Origin: Odontesthes bonariensis
Lineage: Eukaryota; Chordata; Actinopteri; Atheriniformes; Atherinopsidae
Length of the DNA stretch: 64,000 nt
Direction of reading: 5' to 3'
Assembly: GCF_027942865.1 (NCBI RefSeq)
Contig: NC_134520.1
Span: 38,153,681-38,217,680 of the forward strand
Shown: piece after piece, positions 10,959-23,400 of the stretch
How positions within the stretch are numbered: the first letter of the stretch is position 1
Layout of the letters: each line of letters begins with the position of its first letter
Notes under the pieces: model-generated
What the model was told of the DNA's origin: nothing
Seen by the model: the letters and a program-made list of their open reading frames with translations, nothing else
The model's database searches: none
Translations under genes and position numbers: made by a program

Positions 10959-11424
10959 CACCTTAAAGAAGGAAAAACAGAGTCTTGTGATCCTGGTATG
11001 TTAAGTTAATGTTTAAATTAATAATCAGTCTCATATCTCGCTACTTTGGTGAATTCTGGTTTGGTTGGACAGACATTACGTAAAGAAAGTATAAACACAA
11101 CCTGTGATTATACATATATACATATATAATGAACTATTTATTTAACGATATGAGCGAACACATGAACCTTAACAGGAGATGTGTTGAATATGGGTGATTA
11201 TAAACAACACTTAGTGAACTGAGAATAAAATGTGGGGAATGAACCGGATTGACTCAGATAGTTTAGGTTGGCTCACTGTTGGAAGCTAAAGACGGACATC
11301 TTGGATTCATTTATCATTCTAACAGTAAAAGTCTGGAGATGCCCATCCAACCGTCTGTGAGATGTAAACGGGTCGACCTTACTTTCCTGAAGTCCTGTCA
11401 GTCAGCTCTGAGCACAGCAGGGGG
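10959..11424. other. Intergenic, nothing recognised
   Basis: AT-rich DNA between the end of med16 and the next minisatellite. I see no conserved frame, promoter or transposon end. Confidence 0.5.
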
Positions 11425-12335
11425 TCCCAGGGGGTTCTCTGGGTTCTCTCTGGGTTCTCTGGGTTCCTCTTGGTTCTCTAGGTTCCTCTTGGTTCTCTCA
11501 GGGTTCTCTGGGTTCCTCTTGGTTCTCTCAGGGTTCTCTGGGTTCCTCTTGGTTCTTTCAGGGTTCTCTCAGGGTTCCTCTTGGTTCTCTGGGTTCCTCT
11601 TGGTTCTCTCTGGGTTCCTCTTGGTTCTCTCAGGGTTCTCTGGGTTCCTCTTGGTTCTTTCAGGGTTCTCTCAGGGTTCCTCTTGGTTCTCTGGGTTCCT
11701 CTTGGTTCTCTCTGGGTTCCTCTTGGTTCTCTCAGGGTTCTCTGGGTTCCTCTTGGTTCTTTCAGGGTTCTCTCTGGGTTCCTCTTGGTTCTCTCTGGGT
11801 TCCTCTTGGTTCTTTCAGGGTTCTCTCTGGGTTCTCTGGGTTCCTCTTGGTTCTCTCTGGGTTCTCTCTGGGTTCCTCTTGGTTCTTTCAGGGTTCTCTC
11901 TGGGTTCTCTGGGTTCCTCTTGGTTCTTTCAGGGTTCTCTCTGGGTTCTCTCTGGGTTCTCTGGGTTCCTCTTGGTTCTCTCTGGGTTCTCTCTGGGTTC
12001 CTCTTGGTTCTTTCAGGGTTCTCTCTGGGTTCTCTGGGTTCCTCTTGGTTCTCTCTGGGTTCTCTCTGGGTTCCTCTTGGTTCTTTCAGGGTTCTCTCTG
12101 GGTTCTCTGGGTTCCTCTTGGTTCTTTCAGGGTTCTCTCTGGGTTCCTCTTGGTTCTCTCTGGGTTCCTCTTGGTTCTTTCAGGGTTCTCTCTGGGTTCT
12201 CTGGGTTCCTCTTGGTTCTCTCTGGGTTCCTCTTGGTTCTCTCAGGGTTCTCTGGGTTCCTCTTGGTTCTTTCAGGGTTCTCTCTGGGTTCTCTCGGGGT
12301 TCTCTGGGTTCCTCTTGGTTCTCTCTGGGTTTCAG

Positions 12336-12558
12336 ATTACATTACATTACACTTAGCTGACGCTTTTTATCCAAAGCGACTTACATCTATTTAGATACAG
12401 GGTATTGGTTACAGGCCCTGGAGCAATGTGGGGTTAGGTGCCTTGCTCAAGGGCACTTCAGCCATGAATAGAGGTGTAGGGAGAGGTAATGGCGGGACTT
12501 GAACTTGCAACCCTCTGATTTTAAGTCCGCCTCCCTAACCACTAGGCCACGGCTGCCA
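12336..12558 (-). mobile_element. tRNA-derived SINE, copy 1 (minus orientation)
   Basis: Read on the minus strand it starts TGGCAGCCGTGGCCTAGTGG (A-box-like TGGCCTAGTGG) with a B box GGTTGCAAGTTCAAGTCCC. It continues through the body (GTGCCCTTGAGCAAGGCACC) to the fish core GTCGCTTTGGATAAA and ends in a TAATG-repeat tail. This is a common fish SINE layout. Confidence 0.85.
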
Positions 12559-13011
12559 GTTCTCTCAGGGTTCTCTGGGTTCCTCTTGGTTCTTTCAGGG
12601 TTCTCTCTGGGTTCTCTTGGTTCTCTCTGGGTTCTCTCTGGGTTCCTCTTGGTTCTTTCAGGGTTCTCTGGGTTCCTCTTGGTTCTCTCTTGGTTCTCTC
12701 TGGGTTCCTCTGGGTTCCTCTGGGTTCTCTCAGGGTTCCTCTTGGTTCTTTCTGGGTTCTCTCGGTTCTCTCTGGGTTCCTCTTGGTTCTCTCTGGGTTC
12801 TCTCTGGGTTCCTCTTGGTTCTTTCAGGGTTCTCTCTGGGTTCCTCTTGGTTCTCTCTGGGTTCCTCTTGGTTCTTTCAGGGTTCTCTCTGGGTTCTCTG
12901 GGTTCCTCTTGGTTCTCTGGGTTCCTCTTGGTTCTTTCAGGGTTCTCTCTGGGTTCTCTCGGGGTTCTCTGGGTTCCTCTTGGTTCTCTCTGGGTTCTCT
13001 CTGGGTTTCAG

Positions 13012-13234
13012 ATTACATTACATTACACTTAGCTGACGCTTTTTATCCAAAGCGACTTACATCTATTTAGATACAGGGTATTGGTTACAGGCCCTGGAGC
13101 AATGTGGGGTTAGGTGCCTTGCTCAAGGGCACTTCAGCCATGAATAGAGGTGTAGGGAGAGGTAATGGCGGGACTTGAACTTGCAACCCTCTGATTTTAA
13201 GTCCGCCTCCCTAACCACTAGGCCACGGCTGCCA
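13012..13234 (-). mobile_element. tRNA-derived SINE, copy 2 (minus orientation)
   Basis: Same 223-bp element as 12336-12558, with the same A box, B box and TAATG tail and essentially the same sequence. Both flanks also match copy 1 (GGGTTTCAG before, GTTCTCTCAGGG after). The pair therefore arose by a 676-bp tandem duplication inside the minisatellite rather than by two insertions. Confidence 0.88.
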
Positions 13235-14462
13235 GTTCTCTCAGGGTTCTCTGGGTTCCTCTTGGTTCTCTGGGTTCCTCTTGGTTCTTTCAGGGTTCTC
13301 TCTAGGTTCTCTCAGGGTTCCTCTTGGTTCTCTCTGGGTTCTCTCTGGGTTCCTCTTGGTTCTTTCAGGGTTCTCTCTGGGTTCCTCTTGGTTCTCTCTG
13401 GGTTCTCTCAGGGTTCTCTGGGTTCTCTCAGGGTTCCTCTTGGTTCTTTCAGGGTTCTCTCTGGGTTCCTCTTGGTTCTCTCTGGGTTCTCTCAGGGTTC
13501 TCTGGGTTCCTCTTGGTTCTCTGGGTTCCTCTTGGTTCTTTCAGGGTTCTCTCTGGGTTCTCTCAGGGTTCTCTTGGTTCTCTCTTGGTTCTCTCTGGGT
13601 TCCTCTTGGTTCTTTCAGGGTTCTCTGGGTTCCTCTTGGTTCTCTCTTGGTTCTCTCTGGGTTCCTCTTGGTTCTTTCTGGGTTCCTCTTGGTTCTCTCT
13701 GGGTTCTCTCAGGGTTCCTCTTGGTTCTCTCTGGGTTCTCTCTGGGTTCCTCTGGGTTCTCTCGGTTCTCTCTGGGTTCCTCTTGGTTCTCTCTGGGTTC
13801 TCTGGGTTCCTCTTGGTTCTCTCAGGGTTCTCTGGGTTCTCTCTTGGTTCTCTGGGTTCTCTCTTGGTTCTCTCTTGGTTCTCTGGGTTCCTCTTGGTTC
13901 TCTCTGGGTTCTCTCTGGGTTCCTCTTGGTTCTCTCTTGGTTCTCTCTGGGTTCCTCTTGGTTCTCTCTTGGTTCTCTCTTGGTTCTCTCAGGGTTCTCT
14001 GGGTTCCTCTTGGTTCTCTGGGTTCCTCTTGGTTCTCTGGGTTCCTCTTGGTTCTCTCTTGGTTCTCTCAGGGTTCTCTGGGTTCCTCTTGGTTCTCTCT
14101 GGGTTCTCTTGGTTCTCTCTTGGTTCTCTCTGGGTTCTCTCTTGGTTCTCTGGGTTCCTCTTGGTTCTCTCTGGGTTCTCTGGGTTCTCTCTGGGTTCTC
14201 TCTGGGTTCTCTCAGGGTTCTCTCTGGGTTCTCTCAGGGTTCTCTGGGTTCCTCTTGGTTCTCTCTTGGTTCTCTGGGTTCCTCTTGGTTCTCTCTTGGT
14301 TCTCTCTTGGTTCTCTCAGGGTTCTCTGGGTTCCTCTTGGTTCTCTTAGGGTTCTCTGGGTTCCTCTTGGTTCTCTGGGTTCCTCTTGGTTCTCTCTGGG
14401 TTCTCTCAGGGTTCTCTGGGTTCCTCTGGGTTCTCTGGGTTCTCTCTGGGTTCTCTCAGGGC

Positions 14463-15200
14463 CTTCCTTGGTTGGACTTCAGCGGACTTTGCAGGTGCCT
14501 TGACGGTCGCTTCTTTCCACCAGGAAACGGGAACGGGCTGGTGTCACCGTACAGGATGATGAAACCGTCCAAGTGGCAGAAGTTGGTGCTGACCAGAATG
14601 GCATGTGTGGGGGGGCAGTTAGCTCATCTGGGGGGGCAGAAAACATCGGTGGAAAACCATGACTACAACTTCAAGCATAATAACAATAATAATAATAATT
14701 CAATTCGGTAATGAAAATATGGTCACACTAGCATAAATCATGACCGTCAATTTTGTTAACAGTGTGGAATTTTTTTATGAAGTTTTGTTTTTGTAAAGAA
14801 ATGTAGAACTTGTATAATGCATGCAAACGCACCATTACAACGCCATCAGGGTCACAAGAAATGTGTTCACCAAGTAACTGCTAAAGAGAAGAAATAAAGC
14901 TGAGAGTACCAGGATACTATTACCCTCCAGTCCTGTTGTACACCAGAACTAAACTCTGCATCCATCGTCCAGTAGAAGAACACGATAACAAAAAATAAAT
15001 AAAGCTGTAAACTTTGCAGATATATGCTTTTTTTTAAATCACCACCTGCAATTATTCTATCAATACAAGACAGACAGAGAGAATAAATTGTGGCCAGTTT
15101 TCTTTGGAGGGACAGGGCATTTCTCAGGGGGGCAGGACTTGTTCCTGGAGGGGGGCAGCGTCCCCCCAGCCCCCCCGTAGCCACCCCCCTGCTGATCTGA
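14463..15200. other. Intergenic segment with G-run-bounded element
   Basis: From about 14607 (GTGGGGGGGCAG, CTGGGGGGGCAG) to about 15185 (GGGGGGCAGCG, CCCCCCAGCCCCCC) lies a segment resembling the fish repeats bounded by G7CAG ends. I cannot define exact termini. The minus frame at 14867-15184 is not a protein I recognise. The stretch 14480-14600 also has no assignable function. Confidence 0.3.
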
Positions 15201-15229
15201 GCAGCAGAATTGATAAAAACTCAGATTTA

Positions 15230-15533
15230 AGGACTGGTGAGCACGAGGCTCCGCTGTGTGGAGGCTGTGACATCACTGATGACGCCACAGCGCGTCACCG
15301 ACAGCTTTCTCTCTCTCACACACACGCGCACACACACACATGCGCGCGCAGCAGCACAACCTCCACGAGACAGAAACATTTGCGGGTTTCAGGTGTGCGG
15401 AACCGGGTCTAACGGGACCGAACCGGGTCTAACGGGACCGAACCGCAGCCCGGCAGGTGCGTCGGCTCCGCGGCAGAACCGGTTCTGCTCCTGCGGCATC
15501 AGAAGGGGGATCAGAGCGGGTCGGTGGTCTGAG
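15230..15533 (+). promoter_or_regulatory. plppr3: Probable plppr3 promoter and noncoding first exon
   Basis: CpG-rich sequence containing CA/CG dinucleotide runs (15316-15352) and repeated AACGGGACCGAACCGGGTCT (15405-15445). It ends in a good donor GTCTGAG|GTGAGGAC with the GT at 15534. It is the only CpG-rich block upstream of the plppr3 initiator exon, whose own acceptor (TGTTACAG, 18494) shows that an upstream exon exists. The transcription start is not determined; the assignment is inference. Confidence 0.45.
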
Positions 15534-16103
15534 GTGAGGACTGATTCTGGCGTGTGCGTGTGTGTGTGTGTGCGCGCGCAGCTTCAGAACCGGGCACATA
15601 GAACACCGAACCCTCCGGTTCTGATGGAGCCGCAGTGGTATGCTGCAGGCTGCACGCGCTGCACGCCGTTACACCTGCGTGCGCGCGCGCGTGTGGGTGG
15701 AGGAGCTCTGACTGTTGTGTTGAACAGCTGAGGAGCAGCTCCATCACCAGAACCAGAACAAGCGGTCACATGTCTGCAGCATACTGGTTCTGGTTGGCTG
15801 GACTCCTGATCCAGATATGTTCAGACCTGGTTCTGGTTGGTGGTTCTGAAGGCCCAGGGGAGACGGGCCTGGTTCTCTGTGAATGTTCTGGATGTTCTCA
15901 GCAGGTCAGGTGATCCTCAGAGCTGAAGAAGGTCAGCTGGACTCATCTGAAAGGTTCAGCAGTTCTCAAAGGTTCTGAAAGCTTCTGAATGTTCTGAACC
16001 GGATGGTGGGGAGGAACCGTCCACACTTGCCCTTATTGAGCTCTGAGGACTGTTCGGGAACGGGTTTCCTTGGACCCAAAGAGTCCAGCACCCCCCTGTT
16101 TCG

Positions 16104-17096
16104 GACCCAGAACTGAGCCCGGTGGACCCAGGACTGAGCCCGGTGGACCCAGGACTGAGCCCGGTGGACCCAGGACTAAGCCCAGTGGACCCAGGACTGA
16201 GCCCGGTGTACCTAGGACTGAGCCCGGTGTACCTAGGACTGAGCCCAGTGGACCCAGGACTGAGCCCGGTGGACCCAGAACTGAGCCCGGTGGACCCAGG
16301 ACTAAGCCCAGTGGACCCAGGACTGAGCCCGGTGTACCTAGGACTGAGCCCGGTGTACCTAGGACTGAGCCCAGTGGACCCAGGACTGAGCCCGGTGGAC
16401 CCAGAACTGAGCTCGGTGGACCCAGGACTGAGCCCAGTGGACCCAGGACTGAGCCCGGTGTACCCAGAACTGAGCCCGGTGGACCCAGGACTAAGCCCAG
16501 TGGACCCAGGACTGAGCCCGGTGTACCTAGAACTGAGCCCGGTGGACCCAGGACTAAGCCCAGTGGACCCAGGACTGAGCCCGGTGTACCTAGGACTGAG
16601 CCCAGTGGACCCAGGACTGAGCCCAGTGGACCCAGGACTGAGCCCGGTGGACCCAGAACTGAGCTCGGTGGACCCAGGACTGAGCCCAGTGGACCCAGGA
16701 CTGAGCCCGGTGTACCTAGGACTGAGCCCGGTGTACCTAGGACTGAGCCCGGTGTACCTAGGACTGAGCCCAGTGGACCCAGGACTGAGCCCGGTGGACC
16801 CAGAACTGAGCTCGGTGGACCCAGGACTGAGCCCAGTGGACCCAGGACTGAGCCCGGTGGACCCAGGACTGAGCCCAGTGGACCCAGGACTGAGCCCGGT
16901 GTACCTAGGACTGAGCCCGGTGGACCCAGGACTGAGCCCAGTGGACCCAGGACTGAGCCCGGTGTACCTAGGACTGAGCCCAGTGGACCCAGGACTGAGC
17001 CCGGGGGACCCAGGACTGAGCCCAGTGGACCCAGGACTGAGCCCGGTGTACCTAGGACTGAGCCCAGTGGACCCAGGACTGAGCCCGGTGGACCCA
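16104..17096 (+). repeat. 21-bp minisatellite in probable plppr3 intron 1
   Basis: About 47 copies of ACTGAGCCCGGTGGACCCAG(G), with variants TGTACCTAG and CAGTGGACC. Because 21 is divisible by three, all six frames stay open and give long PGLSPVD or GPRTEPG type frames that are not genes. No start context or domain supports translation. Confidence 0.95.
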
Positions 17097-17348
17097 CCTG
17101 ATGTGTCTATAAGTGATGACTTCTCTCCTACCGATCTCAGTTCTTCATTCATGAACACTTTGAGGATCCACGAACACTCAGAATTCTGTTCATGTTCAGA
17201 ACCGTCTGCTCCTGGGCTGGATCGGTTAAAGTCAGCGATGCTGAGCTGTTAAATCAGAGTCTGTCTGTCAGAAGGTCGGTGAGTTAAAGTTACTCACCCA
17301 GAAGCCATCCACAGCGCCACCTTCTGTTCCCAACATGGTGTTACTCAG

Positions 17349-17573
17349 AATGCCCCGGTTGCTATAGGAACCCCAGTGTGCACATCACCTGTGGAATGCC
17401 CCGGTTGCTATAGGAACCCCCAGTGTGCACATCACCTGTGGAATGCTCCGGTTGCTATAGGAACCCCAGTGTGCACATCACCTGTGGAATGCTCCGGTTG
17501 CTATAGGAACCCCAGTGTGCACATCACCTGTGGAATGCTCCGGTTGCTATAGGAACCCCAGTGTGCACATCAT
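17349..17573 (+). repeat. 46-47 bp tandem repeat, about five copies
   Basis: The unit begins GAATGCTCCGGTTGCTATAG and continues GAACCCCAGTGTGCACATCA CCTGTG. Copies differ by CCCC/CTCC and one extra C. It is intronic upstream of the plppr3 initiator exon. Confidence 0.92.
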
Positions 17574-17811
17574 GTGCCAGCTAATCCTCTCTGTCTCTGA
17601 ACACACGCTCTCTTCGAATTGCACCATTTGCAAAGTCTTCTAATACTAAAGCAGCCATTGTTTTTAATGGTGTGCTGCACCACTTTGTGCTGCTTTTATA
17701 TTCACTCGTGTAACTGCAGACACATGGGTGTGTTAATAGTTCATGTTTCTCAGATGTGCACATAATTGTTTTCACATTTATTTATTATAACAGTTTCCCA
17801 ACATCACCTCT

Positions 17812-18352
17812 AAGTGCCGCTTTGTTGTGCGTACGCCGCTTTGTTGTGCGTACGCCGCTTTGTTGTGCGTACGCCGCTTTGTTTAGCGTACGCCGCTTTG
17901 TTGTGCGTACGCCGCTTTGTTGTGCGTACGCCGCTTTGTTGTGCGTACGCCGCTTTGTTTAGCGTACGCCGCTTTGTTGTGCGTACGCCGCTTTGTTGTG
18001 CGTACGCCGCTTTGTTGTGCGTACGCCTCTTTGTTGTGCGTACGCCGCTTTGTTGTGCGTACGCCTCTTTGTTGTAGGTACGACTCTTTGTTGTGCGTAC
18101 GCCTCTTTGTTGTAGGTACGACTCTTTGTTGTGCGTACGCCGCTTTGTTGTGCGTACGCCGCTTTGTTGTGCGTACGCCTCTTTGTTGTGCGTACGCCGC
18201 TTTGTTGTGCGTACGCCGCTTTGTTGTGCGTACGCCGCTTTGTTGTGCGTACGCCGCTTTGTTGTGCGTACGCCTCTTTGTTGTGCGTACGCCGCTTTGT
18301 TGTGCGTACGCCGCTTTGTTGTGCGTACGCCGCTTTGTTGTGCGTACGCCAC
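17812..18352 (+). repeat. 19-bp minisatellite GCCGCTTTGTTGTGCGTAC
   Basis: About 28 copies with variants GCCTCTTTG, GTTTAGCGTAC and GTAGGTACGACTC. Each unit holds GCGTACGC. It ends about 140 bp before the plppr3 initiator exon. All open frames here are repeat shadows. Confidence 0.95.
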
Positions 18353-18498
18353 TGTGCATGAGACTGCATCTGTCTGTTTAAAGTGATTCTTTCTGTGTTC
18401 AGAGCTAATTACAGGCTGAGAACCTGACCAGCAGGTGGCGCCGCTCCACCCGATGTGGATGCTACATCTTCACGGCTGTATGTGTGTGTTACAGGTGG

Positions 18499-20410
18499 AT
18501 GAGGATGATGATGATGATAACCTCCACCGCAGAGAAGATGAAGAAGAAACCTCCAAAGGACAGTCTGACTCTGCTGCCATGTTTCTACTTTGTGGAGGTG
18601 AGGAACAGTCACATGACAAACAGTCACATGTCAGTCACATGACAGTCACATGACAAACAGTCACATGACAGTCACATGTCAGTCACATGACAGTCACATG
18701 ACAAACAGTCACATGTCAGTCACATGTCAGTCATATGACAGTCACATGACAAACAGTCACATGTCAGTCACATGACAGTCACATGTCAGTCACATGACAG
18801 TCACATGACAAACAGTCACATGTCAGTCACATGTCAGTCACATGTCAGTCACATGACAGTCACATGACAAACAGTCACATGACAGTCACATGACAAACAG
18901 TCACATGTCAGTCACATGACAGTCACATGACAAACAGTCACATGTCAGTCACATGTCAGTCACATGACAGTCACATGTCAGTCACATGTCAGTCACATGT
19001 CAGTCACATGACAGTCACATGTCAGTCACATGTCAGTCACATGTCAGTCACATGACAGTCACATGACAAACAGTCACATGTCAGTCACATGTCAGTCACA
19101 TGACAGTCACATGTCAGTCACATGTCAGTCACATGTCAGTCATATGACAGTCACATGACAAACAGTCACATGTCAGTAACATGTCAGTCACATGTCAGTC
19201 ATATGACAGTCACATGACAAACAGTCACATGACAGTCACATGTCAGTCACATGACAGTCACATGACAAACAGTCACATGTCAGTCACATGTCAGTCACAT
19301 GTCAGTCACATGACAGTCACATGACAGTCACATGACAGTCACATGACAAACAGTCACATGTCAGTCACATGACAGTCACATGACAAACAGTCACATGTCA
19401 GTCACATGACAGTCACATGACAAACAGTCACATGTCAGTCACATGTCAGTCACATGACAGTCACATGTCAGTCACATGTCAGTCACATGACAGTCACATG
19501 TCAGTCACATGTCAGTCACATGACAGTCACATGACAAACAGTCACATGACAAACAGTCACATGTCAGTCACATGACAGTCACATGACAAACAGTCACATG
19601 TCAGTCACATGTCAGTCACATGACAAACAGTCACATGTCAGTCACATGTCAGTCACATGTCAGTCACATGACAGTCACATGACAAACAGTCACATGTCAG
19701 TCACATGACAGTCACATGACAAACAGTCACATGTCAGTCACATGACAGTCACATGTCAGTCACATGTCAGTCACATGACAGTCACATGACAGTCACATGT
19801 CAGTCACATGTCAGTCACATGTCAGTCACATGACAGTCACATGACAAACAGTCACATGACAGTCACATGTCAGTCACATGTCAGTCACATGACAAACAGT
19901 CACATGTCAGTCACATGACAGTCACATGACAGACAGTCACATGACAAACAGTCACATGACAGTCACATGACAGTCACATGACAGTCACATGTCAGTCACA
20001 TGACAAACAGTCACATGACAAACAGTCACATGTCAGTCACATGTCAGTCACATTCAATTCAATTCATTTTTATTTATATAGCGCCAAATACAACAAATGT
20101 CATCTCAAGGCACTTAGATAGTAAGTCCAATTCAAGCCAATTGGAATTCAATTAATTAATAATAATCATAATTCATAAAATAATCCAATTCGTTCATATA
20201 GAGCCAATTCAAAAACAATTTCCTAGCTAAGAAAACCAACAGATTGCACTGAAAACTTTTTGTTTTTCGGTCCAATCTCCCGGCCTGAGCGTGCCTGAGG
20301 CGACTGTGGAGAGAAACGACTCCCTTTTAACAGGAAGAAACCTCTGGCAGAACCAGACTCAGGAAGGGTGGCCATCCGCCTCGACCAGCTGGGGTTTGAG
20401 AAGACAGAAA

Positions 20411-20446
<36 letters not shown>

Positions 20447-23400
20447 CGCGACGGCGGCACTGTAACACCATTCAAAGGATATCTGTTGGAACAGGGAAAC
20501 ACGAGTTAATGACCACAATAATATCACATATACATAAAGAGAGTAAAGTGAGGAAAGGTGTGACAGATGAGCCCCCCCAGCAGTCTAGGCCTATAGCAGC
20601 TTAACTATGGGATGTTTCAGGATCACCTGAGCCATCCCTAACTATAAGCTTTATCAAAAAGGAAAGTTTTAAGCCTGGTCTTAAAAGTGGAAAGGGTGTC
20701 TGCTTCCCGGACATTTACTGGCAGCTTATTCCACAGAGAGGAGCCTGATAACTGAAGGCTCTGCCTCCCAAACTGGCAGCTGGTTCCACAGAGAGGGGCC
20801 TGATAACTGAAGGCTCTGCCTCCCAAACTGGCAGCTGGTTCCACAGAGAGGGGCCTGATAACTGAAGGCTCTGCCTCCCATTCTACTTTTAGAAACTCTG
20901 GGAACCTCAAGTAAACCTGCAGTTTGGGAACGAAGTGCTCTGTTAGGAAAATATCTTACAATGAGATCTTTAAGATATGATGGAGCTCGGTCATTAAGAG
21001 CTTTATATGTAAGGAGAAGAATCTTAAATTCTATTCTGAATTTAACAGGGAGCCAATGAAGAGAAGCTAAAACTGGAGAAATATGACTTCTGCTGTTAGT
21101 TCTCATCAAAACTCTGGCTGCAGCATTTTGGATCAACTGAAGGCTTTTCAGAGAATATGTGGGACAGCCCAATAATAAAGAATTACAGTAGTCCAATCCT
21201 GAAGTAACAAATGCATGGAGCAGTTTTTCTGCATCACTCTGAGACAAGATGTTCCTGATTTTAACAATATTACGAAGATGAAAGAAGGCAGTCCTAGAAA
21301 CCTGTTTTATATGCGAGTCAAATGATAAGTTCTGGTCAAAAATAACTCCAAGGTTCCTCACTGTAGAACTAGAAGCCAAGGAAATACCATCTAGAGTAAC
21401 TATATAGCTAGACAATTTCTCCCTGAAACGCTCAGGTCCAAAGATAACGACTTCAGTTTGTCTGAATTTAGCAGCAGACAGTTCTGAGTCATCAAGGTCT
21501 TTATGTCTTTAAGACATGCTTGTAGTCTGACCAACCTATTGGTTTCATCTGGTTTTATAGATAAATGACAGTCACATGACAGTCACATGACAGTCACATG
21601 ACAGTCACATGTCAGTCACATGTCAGTCACATGTCAGTCACATGTCAGTCACATGACAGTCACATGTCAGTCACATGTCAGTCACATGACAAACAGTCAC
21701 ATGTCAGTCACATGACAGTCACATGACAGTCACATGACAAACAGTCACATGTCAGTCACATGACAGTCACATGACAGTCACATGACAAACAGTCACATGA
21801 CAGTCACATGACAGTCACATGACAAACAGTCACATGACAGTCACATGTCAGTCACATGACAGTCACATGACAGTCACATGACAGTCACATGACAGTCACA
21901 TGACAAACAGTCACATGACAGTCACATGACAGTCACATGACAGTCACATGACAAACAGTCACATGTCAGTCACATGACAAACAGTCACATGACAGTCACA
22001 TGTCAGTCACATGACAGTCACATTACAGTCACATGACAGTCACATGACAAACAGTCACATGTCAGTCACATGTCAGTCACATGACGAACAGTCACATGAC
22101 AGTCACATGTCAGTCACATGACAGTCACATTACAGTCACATGACAGTCACATGACAAACAGTCACATGACAAACAGTCACATGACAAACAGTCACATGAC
22201 AAACAGTCACATGTCAGTCACATGTCAGTCACATGTCAGTCACATGACAAACAGTCACATGACAGTCACATGTCAGTCACATGAAAAACAGTCACATGAC
22301 AGTCACATGACAGTCACATGACAGTCACATGACAAACAGTCACATGTCAGTCACATGACAAACAGTCACATGACAGTCACATGTCAGTCACATGACAAAC
22401 AGTCACATGTCAGTCACATGTCAGTCACATGACAGTCACACGGCACTTTGTTTGCAGCTGCCCATCGTGGCTTCTTCTATGGTGTCGCTTTACTTCCTGG
22501 AGCTGACGGACGTGGTCCAGCCGGCTCAGGTGGGGTTCCGCTGCCACGACAGAGACCTCAGCATGCCGTACGTGGACGGGGGGGACGAGCTGATCCCGCT
22601 GCTGATGCTGCTGAGCCTCGCCTTCGCCGGCCCGGCCGCTTCGGTATCTGACCCGCATGTGTTGTTCTTTCATGTTACTGGTTTCCGACCCGGTCGGTGT
22701 CTCTGTGGCGCTGGGAGCTGCTCAGGGTACGTTTGTTTTGCCCACAGATCATGCTGGTGGAAGGAGTCATCTACTGCCTGCAGTCCCGGCTGAAGCTCCG
22801 CAGAGCCGAGGGCAGCATCAACGCCGGAGGCTGCAGCTTCAACTCCTTCCTGAGGAGGACAGTCCGCTTCGTAGGTACGACTCCGCCCGCTGCACCCGAC
22901 ACACCTGTGGGTCTGGTCTGTGACACACCTGTCGGTCCGGTCTGTCACACGCTGTCTGTGTGCAGGTGTGCACGTGTTCGGGCTGTGTGCGACGGCGCTG
23001 CTCACTGACATCATCCAGCTGTCCACGGGGTACCACGCCCCGTTCTTCCTCACCGTCTGTAAACCCAACTACACCCACGCAGGCGTGTCATGTGACAGGA
23101 ACGCCTACATCACCAAAGACATCTGCTCAGGACAGGACCAGCACGCCATCATGGCCGCCAGGTACGCACCTCACTTCCTGTTTGTGTTGTTGGACGGCAG
23201 CGGCCGCTTTTTTAAGGTGTTTCTGTTCCCAACAGGAGGACCTTTCCTTCCCAGCATGCAACTCTGTCAGCCTTCGCTGCTGTTTACGTTTCTGTAAGTG
23301 TTCCCGGGCAAAGGAAGGGCGGGTTTATGGAGGGTTCTGTTTGGTTCTGAGTGGTTCTGTTTGGTTGTGATGCTTGGTTCTGTTTGGTTCTGTTTGGTTC

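Larger units (their letters stand above)
11425..14462 (+). repeat. 3-kb GGTTCTCTCTGGGTTCCTCTT minisatellite with two embedded SINEs
   Basis: Irregular units built from GGTTCTCT, GGGTTCTCT, GGGTTCCTCTT and GGTTCTTTCA fill this intergenic stretch between med16 and plppr3. Two nearly identical SINE copies (12336-12558 and 13012-13234) lie inside. The LGSLWVLSGFS-type frames are artefacts of a repeat lacking stops. The strand is strongly pyrimidine and G asymmetric, with few A. Confidence 0.95.

Noticed and set aside
11279..14711. Long hydrophobic frames (LGSLWVLSGFS) that look like membrane or silk proteins
   Set aside because: Several overlapping frames are open at once because the GGTTCTCT repeat has no stops; no conserved start.
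14867..15184. 105-codon minus frame with a hydrophobic segment
   Set aside because: No recognisable domain; it lies in a G-run-bounded repeat-like segment and lacks gene context.
15956..17252. Collagen- or mucin-like frames on both strands
   Set aside because: The 21-bp unit is a multiple of three, so all frames stay open; unit-level identity shows a minisatellite.
20223..20604. Short frames with poly-Gly or poly-Pro around the G33 run
   Set aside because: Homopolymer translation inside a degraded LINE tail.
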